DNA from: Opisthocomus hoazin
Taxonomy: Eukaryota; Chordata; Aves; Opisthocomiformes; Opisthocomidae
Assembly: GCF_030867145.1 (NCBI RefSeq)
Contig: NC_134421.1
Span: 30,821,979-30,885,978 of the forward strand
Reading direction: 5' to 3'
Length of the DNA: 64,000 nt
Shown piece by piece: positions 33,773 to 48,108 of the stretch (positions within the stretch are counted from its first letter, which is position 1; each line of letters starts with the position of its first letter). A program made the translations under genes and the position numbers. The notes beneath the pieces were generated by a model. That model did not search any database and had not been told where the DNA came from. It saw only the letters and a program-made list of their open reading frames with translations.

Positions 33773-36700
33773 GAGTTTGGTGCTTATAAATGACATTGAA
33801 ATATCTAAGTGGCTATTCACTTAAAATCTGGATTTTATGAAGTTATTAGCATGCCTGGAGTTACTAGATCTTAATTTCATATTCCATGTGTGTTGCAGAC
33901 AATCTGGATGTGAAAGAGCTAAAGTTTAGAATGTCACAGACTTTCTAAAAGCTGTCATGGGAACATAAAACATGCCATTGCATTAAAAACTACTGGCTTA
34001 CTGTTTTTTTTTCAAGTTGTGATCATTAGAAGGAGAGGGCAGCTCATCCTTCTCTGAATTCTGTTGAGGGCTGCAAAATGAAGGAATGAAGTCCGTCCTT
34101 ATGGGAGAGAGGGCACTGGTTTTGGATATTCAGCCTGGGCACTCAGTTAATAATGGTTTGAAAACGCAGGACTGGAGATTGCTCCGGTCGCCCCTGTTAG
34201 CATAGCACATGGTTGAAAACATGTAGTGCTAGCTATTCTCATAGCTGTTCCTGCAGGAAATCTAAATGGGTGCATTCAGTTTTTCCTCCTGACCTCTCAT
34301 TGAGGTGGGTGAAAATGAGCATCAGAGCTGGAATGTGTCCCTGGAAATGGAGCTTCTTGGCTGTGGGCGGGTTGGGACATACGTTTCAGTTCAGTTATAG
34401 CTCTGAGACCGGAGCTACTGCTGCCTAGCTGTGTTTGCATTGTGAAGCATGGGAATTAACATTTCATTCTTTTCCTAAATGCTGGACTTTGAAATAAGCT
34501 GCCTTCAAAGGAATAAAATGTGTAACATGATACTTAGAGGTGTAGTTAACTGCTGTGGCAGAGATACAGGGCATTGAATTGCTTTATGCTAATATTATCT
34601 TGGTAGTTAAGCTAGTGTTATCTTGGTATTGTGTGCGGTTTTAAATATGAATGTAAACTATAAAATGCTATTAAGCTGATAACTCTTGTCAGTTTTGATG
34701 ACAATATTGAAATGAGGTAATGCTGTGAAGGAAAGGATGTAGTTCTCTTTAAAAAAATAAGCACATTCTTTCTTGGAAGTATTCTTATTTATTGTGAAAA
34801 CACCAGCTGAATTTGCTGGAGCTCACAAGCGTTGCATCCTTCCTTCCAGATATTTGTGTCTGTCTTCTGTCTCCGGGCTCCCAAAGCGTGTGGTGTCTCT
34901 CGCAGCCTGCACCGTCCAGTTCCGACATCCCTTAACGAGCTGAGTATTAAGGAGATAGATAGAGGATGGTGGGAAAGTGGGTTTCAGAACTTCGTGTCAC
35001 ACAGTCCTATGGGATTGCACAGCTGAGAGGATAGCATTCACCTTAAATCACATGCTTAAGCTACCTGGTGGTCCTGTTAACCCATTTTATGGGAAAGAGA
35101 ACTCCCAGTACTTGAATAGTCTGGATAGAAGGGTAGGAAGAGGTGCCTTGCCCATTCAATGTTTGTTTGGCCCTGAATGGAATAATTCTTTGTCCAGGAT
35201 GCTAGTGTTTTTCTCTCTTTGTTTTCTTCTCTGAGGCATTTCAAACAACTTCCAAGGAAGTGTCACGACTTTTTCCTGGCTACGCTGTGTGAAGTGACCT
35301 TGCAACCACTCCCTCGTTGGCAAGGAACAGAACCCTACTGTCCCAACTATGACACATACTTTCTTTTCTGCTTGAATGAATTTAGTATCTTCTATATTGG
35401 TCCCTGAAGCAGAACGTGAAATATACCCTGATAACGCATGGTTCTTGCTATGGAGAATCTTGATGTCTCCTCCTAGTACCAGGAGCAAAAAGTGTTCTGC
35501 TCTTCAGAAAGGGGATAGCTCTCGGAACAAATATGTTTAACTCCAAGTGCTTGAGGGCTGGTTTTGACCTGTGAGATGCTTGGCTTCTATTTGCAGCTCT
35601 GGCAAAATTAATTTAAAGAACTTGTTTGTTTATTGTTGCAAATGGTGTGAGCAGTTGCCTAACTTCAATTAGGCAGTGATATTGAGATGATTTCTGAGGA
35701 CTGTGAGTTGCAGGTAAGTTGTCACTTGACACTTGTCTCTTCCATAGCTGCTTGTTGGGGCAGGCTAGCTGCTTCTCATTGCCCAAAGAAATGTCATGGG
35801 GGAGCATGTATTTTGTTGAATAGAAATGGGTGGAGAGACAAGAGGTCTAGTGCCGGATCACTTGACAAGTCTGCGCTGTGACAATATTTTACTGTTCCTG
35901 TGGATCAGGTTGCATTGTTTAAATGCTGTTGGTTCATCCTGTTAAACCAAAAGCTATGTGAGATTCTTGCAGCAGTTCTAAATCACAGTTGATCAGCAGT
36001 TACTCAGTAGCTTCAGAAAGACAAGCTTGGATGTTTGGTGCTAAAAGTGTTAGTCCTTGTTAAGCCTGTGCAAAGGCTATTTGAAGGATTTATTCATTAC
36101 TTAAAAAAACCCCACAAAACAACAATGAAAAACACCCACAAAAAAACGACTTTCCCCCCAGTACCCCCTAAAAATCCTGGATCAAACCCAAATAAAATAA
36201 ACCAAACAAAAAAACAACCCTGTGGAAAAAACTCCTATGAAAGATCCTAAATTGCAAACGTGAAATAGCATTGACACCTAAAAATCCAAAAGTTAAGTGC
36301 ATCAGCTCATTTTAATTAGGCAAGCAGTAAAGTGGAAAAAACCCTAAACTTGGCATAACCAATGGAAATCTAAATTAGACTTTCTAAATCTTTGTAATAA
36401 ACCATGATGTGTCAGCCAGATACTGTCGCTGCCTGTTAGAACCTGCAGCTACTTTAAGTTAGAATTTCTAGGGTTTTTCCTATTGCAGTAGGCTTCTCTG
36501 ACCTTTTGTTCTTAAATTCTCATACTGTATCTTGAAATTGTGGAAACTGCCTTATAGCACAAGCCAAAAGAAATCCAAACGAAGGCCATGTCTTATGTCA
36601 TCAACTCTATTTTAATATCAAGAAGAGACACTGCTGCCAAGATAAGAAAACTAAATTGGACATAAGAATAAACATTAGGTTCCTGTTTGAAATATCCACG

Positions 36701-39700
36701 ATATTTGATGATGCAGAAAGTCCATTTCATAAAAACCTCTCAAACACAATATAACTGTATCACAGCTAATCAGACTCGACTGAGACTTGTTTTTCTCTGT
36801 TAAGTCTTCTTTCACGCTTTTAATCTTAGAACTTATCTTGATTTTCCTATTTTAGTGTCTCAGTTTAGAGCAGAAATTACGATTGTAGTTACTCTCTTAG
36901 CTGAGCTCCTGTGAAGTGTGGTCATGGTTCTCATTAGCAGGACTGGGAGAGGTAATCTCAATTCTTTGGTGAAACTAAGTCATGGGGGCACAGAAAAGTG
37001 ATTCTGTACTGATAGGCCTTTGGGAGCTCTGGATGAGGAAAGATGGTCTATTTTATTCACATCACGTTAATGCTCTTCCTCAACAGTGCTTGCTAATGAA
37101 AAAACCGTTACCACTTTTAGACCTTTGAAAGCCTGTAGTCCGGTGTTATTTCTAAATGAATGCAGTTAAATGGATGGCATCACGCTCAGAATTTAAATCA
37201 TTGTATTCTTCTTGGGCAGGTCTTAGTGAGTTAGTGAAGTCATACTTTGAGATTTTTTTTTTTTTTCCCTAGTGCACAGAACCAATTGTTCCCCCCACTC
37301 CCCTTTAATGAAACTTAAGGTGTCCTTTTAACAGATACGAGAATTTAGAAGAACTATTAAGGTGTATTTCACCTCTTTAAAATGAATTAGCCATCCTTTT
37401 CAGGTCTGAGAAGAAGCAAAATGCACAGAGCAAATTAAAGCTTAAAAACCTAGTAGAACTGCCACTTTGAAAGTTGGTCCTTTGCACTGACTCAATTTTG
37501 GAGGTATATTATTCATTTTATGAATTTGGTTTTCTTCTTTTTGCTGTAGATGTGCTTTAAGATTATTCTCTTCCCCTTCAACTGTTTATATTGCTTTCAA
37601 CTTGAGAACCCTAGTCACATTTGATTCATATTGAACTTGGTAGCATACAGATATGGAACAAAAACTTGAGGGAGCTTACAGTCAAACACTGACAGTTACT
37701 CAGTGAGTTAAAAGATGAAGTAAGAAAAGTAAAGGTTGGTATCTGCTTTAGTAAGTTACTGTAATTTCTGGGAAGGCTGTGGTGGAACCTCATGTGATAC
37801 CAAACATCTGATGCTGTAGGTCACTTGTAGTCACCTCCTGACACATTTCTGCTCTTCTGAAGGTGTGTGGGTTTGGGTTTTTTTGGCGGTATGTTTTTTT
37901 TGAGTATGGTCTGTCTTACATATTCTGAGCTTTGACCTTCACAGCTGGGTGAGTCAGAGGATACGTATAGCCATGAATGTGGTATTGATTTGATTTTGCT
38001 TTAGTTGCTTTGGGTCTGTGCTCATTGTCAAGGAATGTACTGAGAAAGATTTGATCAGTGAGGAGGACAGTCATCCTGTTCCTCCCAGTGTCTAACTCCT
38101 GCAAGGGTGAGGGAAAGACCGTAGGTGAGAAAAGGGGGTAGCTCTCCTTAAGCAGAGGATAGTGTCATCTTTTGCACAAAGTCATGGAAAAATGTTCTTG
38201 TCCATCCCCCAGCAACAGAGACTTTTCGAACATAAATGGTATTGTAACATAAATAATACATGCTCTGATGCCTCAGTTGCTTGGTGTTCAAATTAAAACT
38301 GCAAATTGTTTGTAAACTCTTAGTGAGCAAAATGTTTTACAATGACTGTCTGACCAGGCACATATTCTGAAGTTGCAACAAGCTGGAATCCTACTTGTGT
38401 TTGCTTAAGTCAACTCAGAGAGAAGCAATGTAAGAAGTCGGCTTTTGATGTGGCAATGAACTGTCTGCATGATGGTGCCTATTTGTGGATGTAGCTTCTG
38501 AGATACAGAAACTTTACAATAGTTTAAGCTAACTGTTTAAACTTTATTTGCAGTAGGTAAAGAGCGCTTATCTAGTCACACATAGTTCATCTGGCAGTTG
38601 GTAATTCATTAATCTGTGATAGTACGATTACTTGCAGTCATTTGTATGTAGAATCTCAGAATAGCTCTCTGGAACTTTTATTGCTTACAAAGTTGATTGT
38701 ATCCTTGACCTGCATGTGAGACTTATAATATTTCTGTATCTATGATCACATTATAACCAAGATATTTAGAGGATTTCATCACTGACAGTACTATTCTGCA
38801 CTATTTGAAGTATTAAAGTAGACCTTCAGCATCCCATTATTGAGGCTATTTCAACACAATGAATTAGTTCTTATATGCTTACAGTGTTTTTCATAGGCTT
38901 GATATAGTGTCTCCTTTTTTTCTCCATTTTAATGCTTTGACTCTGTGTTTGACAGTAATGTCTGTCAAGGGGAAAAGACACAAGTGTTCCTTTTAGGAAA
39001 AGCAGGTTGTATTTTGTTTTGGAAAGTTTCATGCAGAGGAAATCCAGATCTATCTTGTGTCTCAGGACACCAACTGATTCCGCTTTGGCATCAGAAACGG
39101 AAGGACTTGTTCTGCCACTGACCCATCTAGTCTGTGGAAACATCTCTGCTGACTTACCTTACTTTTTCATTGCAGAAAAACCTTGAACAACAACAACAAC
39201 ATTGCTTTTCCTTTGGCCCTGGTTTGGCTCACTTCATTTCCTGCAATAGTTTCCAGTCGGTGTCAGGCGAGTCTGTGGCTGTGGGCATGGTCCCCGTTCT
39301 CACAGGCTGTTACGGATGGAATGGAGATGTGTAAAGAGGTGGCCCTCAGCTTTTCTTTGCCACTGCTGTGCCAGACCTGCAAGCAGAAAGGCAGGTACAA
39401 AGTCCCATCACCTAGCTCAGTTGAAATGATCCGTGTTTTGAGAGTGTCTGTTTAAAATAAGTCTGCAATAGCGGGCGTCCTTCTGGCAGAAGAGGCTTAG
39501 GGAGCACCTGCACAGACAGGGCCGTGGGCAGGTTGGAAAGGCAGCGGCCGTGGTGGGCAAGGCGGAGGTAAGGACAGACTAGTGATCTCTTAACCCCTTT
39601 CGGCTGTGTCCAGAAGAGCGTGTCACACTGCAACCTCGCATGGCTGCCAGCGTGAGAGATGGGAAACCACAGGGAGTACCAGCTGGCCTCTCATCACAGT

Positions 39701-41929
39701 GCAGAACAACTTTTTTTTGCTGTGAGATATTATTAGGAGCATCTTGGCTTCTAATGCAAAACTCTAGATGAACAGAAGTTGACTAAGATGAGAGGTGTGT
39801 GTGAGGCTACTAGTAGTACCTTTACAGTGTGGAAGAAAACTTCAACGCTGTTAGAAGAAAGGCAGGATTCCCTGAATTAAAAGGATTACATTTGTCATGT
39901 TGTTTTCTTAAACTTTTTTTAGTTTGATGTCTTTGGGCAGGAAAAGCATCAGGCCCAAAAAGCAAATGTGCCTTTGTGTCTGGGATGGAGTTCTGAAATG
40001 AAAACAGTGTGCAATGTGTCTAACCATTTGCTCTGCATCTTTTTTTTTTTCCTTCAGAGACTGCGATTGACCAATTTAACCTTGTTTAAACAATGCTAGT
40101 ATTGATACAAGGGTATCTGCTGTAAGGCTGGTTTGGCATCTACTTGGTTATTTTGCTGGTTCGTACTGCAGCATCTTGAAACGTAAAAATAAAATGCTAG
40201 ATTTGGTTATGTGAAGTTTGGTTGAGTCATCTTCTCCTACATCATCACAACAAAGCAAAACAAACAGAACAAATCTTTTGAATATTTTATGAAGCTTCAT
40301 CGGTGCTTTCTGGTTCAAGCTTAATATATGCACAGAATTTAATGATTTAATGCCTCGGTTATTCTTATCCTCAAAAGTTAGACTGAGCCCCAGATAAAAT
40401 TGGCTTGTAGAGACAAAGTGGCTAATGGTCTGGGTAACCAGAAGTCCTTATGTGAATAAATAACCATTTTTAGTATTGAGACCTACAGCTCCCTTGGATT
40501 GTGGGAGCAGTTGGGGAGCTTTGGAGTGCATTTTGGTGGCCAGAGGGCCAGCTCTGAGAGGATGCTGGGTTCTACTACCTGAAGGTGACTCAACCACCTC
40601 TTCTGTACTCATTCATTTTTATCAGGACAAGTTTACCTGTGGGACACTTGGTTAAGGTAGTAGTTTATTAAAGTTGCAGTGACTATTCAGAAGTTTTCTA
40701 TCCTTTTCTTGGCATTTGCTGCCATCTCTCACTCTCAAAAGATAGCTGAGTATATGAACTACTATGCTTCTGCTTTCCAAGTCTTTTCTAGGTAAGAGGT
40801 GTTTTCAAGTCTTGTACTTAAGCACTTCAACTTTCCTGTTTTCTTTTTTGTTTGGCTCCCCCCCCAGCCCCTTTTCTGAAAACAGCGAAACAGAAACATA
40901 GGAGATAGCTTTCTTTGCACATGGACTGTTTATTCAGGAAATGAGAAGGCAGGTGATGAAACTCAGGGTGGAAGGAAGAGTTTCATAAGAGTGTATCTGG
41001 TGACTGATAGCATTAAGTGATCACAGTATACTTGGGGGACATACATGAGGCAGTTGTTGAGTCTGGTGGTGTTAGACCTGTAGCAGACTTTTCAGCATTC
41101 AGACACTGCAGTTAGTCATCTGTGACTTCCCCTGTATTATTACTGGTTTTGTCAAGTTCTTCTATTTGGTCTGACTTCACAGCGGAATGAATTGAACCTA
41201 GAGATTTAGTCAGCTTTCAAATTTCTCTTATAGAATTGTGGAATAAAACCTCTTTTTAGTTCTTCCAAGTTCTTGTTAGCGTGCTAAGTTTTAAAGTTTT
41301 AAAGTTGAGAACAATTTGTGATTTCTTTGTTTACCAGATCTTTTGCTGAATCTTTTGACCTGTTGGCCCCACTCCATTTTTGCCAGTAACTCAGCTTCAG
41401 TTCCTGCTTTTGTGAAACTGATGTCAGCAAACACGGGGTCCTTGGCATACCATGACATCGTGTCGTGTGCAAGAAGCTGCCCTGACCTGTAGGTTGTTGA
41501 TGAAGTGTGCTTGGTGTGTGGACTCGTGAACTGAAAGGGACGATCTGTGGCCTCGTACTGCAACCAGGGGGGCTGGATTCAAAGAACCTTGAGAACAAGG
41601 TGTGTACCTTTATTACCTTCTGTGCTATTGCTGCTCCCCCTCGGCATGGAGCAAAGTGGAAGTGCCTTCACCCTGTCTTACCACTGCTGAATGACACTTA
41701 GGTTATTTGGGAGCTTTGGTTGATTGCCCTAATTAGATTTAAGATGTAAATTTCCTTTAATAACTTAAAATTGATCCTGTCCCCATTAGCTCTTAATTTT
41801 TATGAAATCTGTTGTTCCTTATTTTTTTTTTTAATACCTTTCTAAAGAGTATTGCCTTAAACTTCCTTGTGAACCTTACTGAACTGAATGCACTGATAAC
41901 CTCAACTGAGAACTGCTTACTTAGGGGTC
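33773..41929 (+). other. OSBPL8: OSBPL8 intron 1, long unique segment
   Basis: This is about 8.2 kb with no recognised exon or transposon. Low-complexity pieces are an A/C-rich block at about 36104-36222, a T run at about 37253-37266 and (CAA)n at about 39187-39199. Short ORFs have no domains. Confidence 0.55.
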
Positions 41930-42561
41930 ACCTGGTGATCCTGATGGGCAGCAAGTTGAACATGTGCCAGCAATGTGCCCTTGCCACAAAGGAGGTGAAT
42001 GGTAGCTTTGGATGCGTTAGACAAAGCATTGCCAGAAGGTCAAGGGTAGTGACCTTCTGCTCAGCACTAGTGAGGCCACACCTTGAGTGCTGGGTCCAGT
42101 TCTGGGCTCACCAGTACAAGACAGTCATGGACATACTGGAGAGAGTCCAATGAAGGGCCACAAAGGTGATCAAGGGGCTGGATCAACTCTTAACGTGAGG
42201 AAAGGCTGAGAGGGCTGGGGCTGTTCAGCCTGGAGAAGAGGAGGCTTGAGGGGATCTCATCGATGTGTATAAATACCTGAAGGGAGGGTGTAAAGGTGAC
42301 AGAGCCAGGCTCTTTCCAGTGGTGCCCAGCCACAGGACAAGAGGCCATGGCCACAAACTGAAACATAGGAGGCTCCCTCTGAACATCAGGAAACACTTTT
42401 TATTGTGAGGGTGACCAAACACTGGCACAGGTTGCCCAGGAAGGTTGTGGAGTCTGCATCCATGGAGATACTCAAAGGCCGTCTAGACACCCTCCTGCAA
42501 GAGGGAGGATGGACAGGATGACCTCCAGAGGTCCCTTCCTGCCTCAGCCATTCTGGGATTC
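41930..42561 (+). mobile_element. CR1 LINE fragment, decayed, sense orientation
   Basis: It reads forward as CR1: AACATGTGCCAGCAATGTGCCCT, the GCCACACCTTGAGTGCTGGG block, GGAGAGAGTCCAATGAAGGG, the GGTTGCCCAGGAAGG block, and a 3' end CCATTCTGGGATTC. The RT frame is broken by stops and frameshifts (for example the TGA at 42151), so it is older than the 32.7-kb copy. It is the only CR1 piece here in the same orientation as OSBPL8. Confidence 0.9.
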
Positions 42562-43757
42562 CCTGTGGAATAGCATTTCTCTGGTACTGTAGTGACTCTG
42601 CTTTCCAGCAAGGACCTAGATGAATTTTTATCCTTCTTGATGCCAAGGTAAAAAACTAGGTTTTCTTTCTCCTAGTGTGCCTTGTCCATGCTCCTTGCCA
42701 CACTGATCTTTGAGGTGAAGTATATTGCCTGTGTCATCTTAAAGGAATTTGTAATATACTCTTATCTGATACCCATCTTGGGCAACTTAAGTGTGTTAAC
42801 TTATTTTAAGCCTTAAGGAAAGAAGGCAGGCATCCAGCAGAGATTAGCAGGTCAGTTTTGGAGGTCAGAGCCCTGGAGAATGCTTCCCCTTTGGAGAGGC
42901 CAGATCAGGATGCAGTAGCCATTTCACTATGCCCTCAATGTAGTCCATCAGCAGGTAACCGGTGAGGCTGCACCTTGCCTGTGAGGTGTGGTGCTGGAGT
43001 AGAAGAGGGTGCAGCAGATCACAAAACAGTTACCACAGTGCAAATGCGATATCTAATGACCGTAGGTGATAGTACTTGGGGAGAAAGCTAAAACTTGCCA
43101 GTATAATACAGTATGCAGGTGTTCAAGTAACTTGGTCCATCGATTAGACAGAAAGCATATTAGGTTCAGGGATCATCTCAACCACTTTCACTTTATGGCT
43201 GCGCGTCGGCTGAAATTCAGGAACTCGTGGGGGGCAGCGAGGATTTGGGAGGTAGCGTAGCAAGCATCTCAGCCATGAGATCAGGCAAAGACTCTTGATG
43301 AAATTCTCCAGATTTAGTGAAGTGTTTGAACAGAAGCTAATCATCTGTGGGAGAACAGAAAGAAGAGTCATTCTGTGGATTGCATTACGGTTTTAATGTT
43401 AGAAACATACCTCCAATAAGTTATTACTGGAGTCAGCTTTAAAGTCTCTAATATGCCTGGAACAAGTTACATATTTGGTGAGGAGCCTTTCTTATACTGG
43501 AGGAAAAAAGGGCTTGTCTTGCTTGATAACCGCTTTATTCAGTTAAATGAACATACACCTACAATAAACACTGATACAGTCTGTTTAACATGTGGAATTT
43601 AAAAGTCAGTACAGAACACCGCCACATCCACTTGTCTGTATAGCTGTGAATAAAGGCTTGCTGCCACAGAGACCTCTGACATGGCCAAGGCATCTGGCTT
43701 CTGCTGCTTTTGCTCTGTGATCTGTGTAACTATACCTCAGAGACTGTCATGTAACAT
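42562..43757 (+). other. OSBPL8: OSBPL8 intron 1, unique sequence
   Basis: About 1.2 kb between two CR1 copies. I see no exon, repeat or RNA gene. Confidence 0.5.
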
Positions 43758-44490
43758 TATAGAATCATAGAATCATTTGGGTTGTAAAAGACCCTTAAGA
43801 TCATAGAGTCCAACTGTAAACTTAACACTGCCAAGTCCACCACTAAACCATGTCCCTAAGCACCACATCTACACACCTTTTAAATATGTCCGGGGATGGT
43901 GACTCCACCACTTCCCTGGGCAGCCTGTTCCAGAGCTTGACAACCATTTCAGGGAAGAAATTTTTCCTAATATCCAATCTAAACCTCCCCTGATGCATCT
44001 TGAGGCCACTGCCTCTCGTCCTATCACTAGTTACTTGGGAGAAGACACCAACACCTGACTCACTACAACCTCCTTTCAGGTAGTTGTAGAGCAATAAGGT
44101 CTCCCCTCAGCCTCTTCCTCCCCAGACTAAGCAGCCTGAGTTCCCTCAGCTGCTCCTCATAAGACTTGTTCTCCATACCCTTCACCAGCCTCATTGCCCT
44201 TCTCTGGACACGCTCCAGCACCTCAATGTCTTTCTTGTAGTAAGACGTCCAGATCTGAACACAGTACTCGAGGTGTGGCCTCACCAGCGCTGAGTACTGG
44301 GGCACAATCACCTCCCTGCTCCTGCTGGTCACACTGTTCCTGATACAAGCCAGGATGCCATTGGCCTTCTTGGCCACCTGGGCACGCTGCTGGCTCATGT
44401 TCAGCCGGCTATCGACCAACACCTCAAGGTCCTTTTCTTCCATGCAGCTTTCCAGCCACTCTTCCCCAAGCCTGTAGCATGCAGGAAGAG
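43758..44490 (-). mobile_element. CR1 LINE, 5'-truncated, frameshifted ORF
   Basis: The inverted tail (ATAGAATCATAGAATC) is followed by CR1 3' UTR and RT C-terminal sequence. The RT frame is split into two overlapping minus-strand pieces, 44443-44063 and 44094-43843, so at least one frameshift is present. It belongs to a different, more diverged subfamily than the 32.7-kb copy. Confidence 0.92.
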
Positions 44491-47400
44491 CAGGACGCTA
44501 CAGTGCGGGACCTGAGGCATACTTTTACAGCTTTTAATGTACTTTGTTGTTAAAAGGTGGGAGTTAGGAAGAGTTAGGAAGTCACACGAGATGTGAGTAT
44601 GTGTATATATTGATAGATAAAATCCTGTTCACACGGAGTAGTAGCTTTCATTGATGCTTGTTGTCCTTTGCTTCTGTCAGAGACTCAAGCACATTTTTCC
44701 TGTTCTTAAGGTGCAGCTAACTGAAAACCAGACTGTTACAAAAACTACCAGTGGCTGAAGCAATCTCTTAAAATAAATTAAGATGAAATACGGATGTTAA
44801 CATGACAAGTTGTCAGTCATGTGGCAAGTAGAATGCATTTCTCTTCTGTTTTAAGTATATGTTTCTGAGCTAATCACCCTAGATCCTCTCCACAGTTGGA
44901 GAGAAAGCTTATTCTGTGGCATGATTTGTCCGATTGGTACAGCTGCTTTGAAGTGAGCAGTACGTTATCTAAGTGCCTGTTTGTTTCTATTGTCTGTAAA
45001 AGAAACATAGGTGATTAGCTGGGCTGCCATCATGTAGTTCTTTTCAAATAATTTCAGGCTGCATGTGCCCTTCTGAACATTTAAGCTCTTAAGAGTTGTG
45101 ATTGTGAAGTAGCAACATATGTTAATTAGAGCCCCAAACCAGCCAGACCACCAACTGCAAATACTTGTGAATGTGGAGAGAGCAGCAAAGTCATATCATC
45201 AATATCCCCTGAAAGCTGAAGAGATGATGGTTTAAATTTGGGGTTGTGTCTTCAAATCTAAGTTAGCAGAATTAGAAGAGAGCTCACTTACTCGTGGAAG
45301 TACACCTCATAATAACCTGGCTGCATTTACAAATAAATAAATTCTGCTTCCCTACATTGATTGGGAGGTAGTTTCAAAGTGTTGGGGCTTGGGTGATTGG
45401 GAACATTCTGTAATTTTCAAAATAAATCAGTTCTCCAAGTTCATACTTACTTGGCTTTTTGGTAATATTCTTTTGCTGAGAGATCCCTTTTCCCTCCTTG
45501 GTATTTATTTTGGCGTATTTCAGAAGCAATATTGTTCACTTTCAGCCTTCATTTTGCCAAGAAAGATAAGCCAAGCTGGCTGTCTCCTCATAAGCTAAAC
45601 AATGTGGGGGGAGGTAGTCCTTAACCATTTCTGCGCCTGCTTTAGTCTGCATGTATGTTCAAATATGAGCAGGCAGATTTTTCTCCTTCCCTCTCCCAGA
45701 TAGCTTCTCTGCAGTCTTTAGGATCCTGCTGGATTGTGAATTTCCTGGTGACCATGGATGATCATGAATGCTGAGTATTAGACGTTAGGGAACCTGTCAA
45801 ATGATACTAGCGACTGAGATGAGGAAGGATGTAGTGACTGTGGTCACGTGAACAAACGGAGGAGCAGAATACACCAGGAGTGTTGACAGTAAGAATGAAG
45901 AGTTACAAAATGTCTGTTAAAAATAGAGATGGCTTTAAAACTGTTTTGGGGTGAATGTTCCTGTGTCAGGAAAGATGTGTTTATTTGGAGAACTGAGTAT
46001 GGTTGCAAGTTTATGTAACTGAAAAAGCTGACTGCTTTAAATACCAGTGTATACCTCTGTTCGCAATGCCACTTGTTTTTCATCCTGTTTAAGAGAGTTG
46101 AGTGTTTCCGTGAATTGAATACGTATGCAGCCTAGTGTTACAGAACTGCCTGCTAATAATGGAACCTGGAATGGGTGTCGGAGGGCGAGATGACAAGGAG
46201 CAGTCTCCAAGAGACGCCACCCAATTCTGCATCCCTGTGCTGGTGTGTGGAAGGTGCATGTCGCAGTGCCTGCCGCCCCAGGAAACAGAGCTTCTGGGGT
46301 GAATTTTGCGTTCTGTGGTAATGCCATCTTCCATGTTATTAATGCAAATTAATCACTTGTAGTCATCTCCCTTCAGATGTCTGCTGTTTCTAATTTACAC
46401 AAAACATCTAGCCATACGCTTCCCGGTTACGTGCCACCTGAGTTGACTAGTCAGGTACTCAAGGAAGATCATTGGTAGTCCTTTGAACTGGGCCATAAGG
46501 AACTATAAACCTTGCAGTTTCTTTAGCACACGGTCTTTTTGTTAAAGTTTTTATTAATGCTTTCTTTCGTGTTTTAGTGGTGTAAGTTATGCTAACTTGC
46601 TATAGTAGGTTAAGTCTGTGCTTCCTAAGGGTTTTTTAATTCTGATGTGCTTTACATAATACAGGAACAAAAGATATGATAAAAACATTTAAATCAGTTG
46701 AACAAATGGTGGTTCTTTATAGTGAGATTTGTTTTCATGGGTGTGTATTTCCTGAGGCAGGCTTTGAACCGAATCTTGTGTACTCTCCTGGTCCTCTCCT
46801 TGCCCTTCTCCTGTCCTCCTGCAGCCAGGACACTCCTCAGGCTCCCTGCAGGGGCTGTGAAGCCTCCTCCACCCCTCTCACCCCTGTGTCCTCAATTAAT
46901 CTGTTTCTGCTAAAGTTTGAGCTGAAACCGTAGCTTGAAGTATACCATAGGCACAATATGCTAACACCGTAGCTTAAAAAAAAGTCACCATTTACATGCT
47001 GCCCCTGCTCTTGCACAAGTGTTGGTTTAGCAATCTGGTTTGTCACTTAGCTGCTTCCTGCCCCTTCACCCCACCCAAGACGAAAAGAAAGAGGCTAAAA
47101 ACCAATCCTTGGGCTAATTCTCTGATTGAGCCCTTGCTCTGGCTGGAGGGGAGGGCAGTGTGAGCGTGGCTTCGTGGAGGGTGGGACCACAGGCGGGCTA
47201 CTGGCTTCTGCTGTGTTGAACAGCCCAGCTTACAGCCTTCTCATCTGCTTGTGTCTTTTGCTGGTGGGGGCCTTGGAGAGAGCAGCAGAGCGGTGGGCTG
47301 TGGGTAGACGTATCTGTAGGCATCTCATTTCCATCTGGTTCCCTCCTGAAACAAACGTGTTATGAATACTAAGGTTATTGTAGCTTTCATTCTCCAGCAA

Positions 47401-48044
47401 AAAAAGTGGGTAAGAAGTGTCTCGAGCACGAGGCACTGCTTTCTGTGTGCGTGTGGTGAGCGCCAGCCGGGTGCCCGCGCTGCCGCAGATGGTGCTGGTT
47501 TGCACAAGTGAGTTCATTTCTGTGTCTCTGTTCCACAAAGCAAAACGTGGCTGATTCTGGAGTTACGCTGGGAAGCCCAAAACTCTGACTGCTCCAGAAT
47601 AGCTTTTGTGTGCCCAAGCAGCTCATGTGCACGTGACTGCCGGATGGGAGTGTTGTGCTGCTGGGGACTCTGGAACAAGGGAAAGACAGGGTAAAAACTG
47701 TGGGTTGGTTTCTTTCTTTTTCTTTTCTTTTTTTTTTTTTTTTTGTTGCTTATGTTCTTCCAGCATAACTCTTCCTTATTTGATGCAAGTGTGGTTAAAA
47801 GTAACCACTTGCCTCTGTGAGGTGCTTTTGGTTTTGGCCATTTTATTTGAAACTGTCCTCTCCCTTCATTGTTAAAAATTTGATTTTTATGGGTAATGTG
47901 CATGTTTTGCAAGGAGCAAACTATACGCAGTTTACAGTAGGAGACTATTTACCCTCTTAAAATGTAGAGGAGAGAGAGAGTGTAGCTTTTTAATGGATTT
48001 CAGCCATTGGAAATTAATTGTTTTATTTTTCTTTCCTCCTCTAG
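44491..48044 (+). other. OSBPL8: OSBPL8 intron 1, last segment
   Basis: No exon is recognised before the acceptor at 48044. A T-rich tract lies at about 47710-47744. The polypyrimidine tract TTTTATTTTTCTTTCCTCCT lies directly upstream of the CTAG acceptor. Confidence 0.6.
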
Positions 48045-48060
48045 GATCTTGAGTAGCAGG

Positions 48061-48075
48061 ATGGAAGAACTCTAG
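48061..48075 (+). promoter_or_regulatory. Short upstream ORF in OSBPL8 5' UTR
   Basis: ATG GAA GAA CTC TAG lies in exon 2 and ends 33 nt before the main ATG. The ATG has G at +4 and a GCAGG context with A at -3 lacking or weak, so some leaky scanning is expected. Such mini-ORFs often reduce main-ORF translation. Confidence 0.55.
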
Positions 48076-48108
48076 CTGTCGGAGAGACAGGCAACACGCC
48101 CTTTCAGC

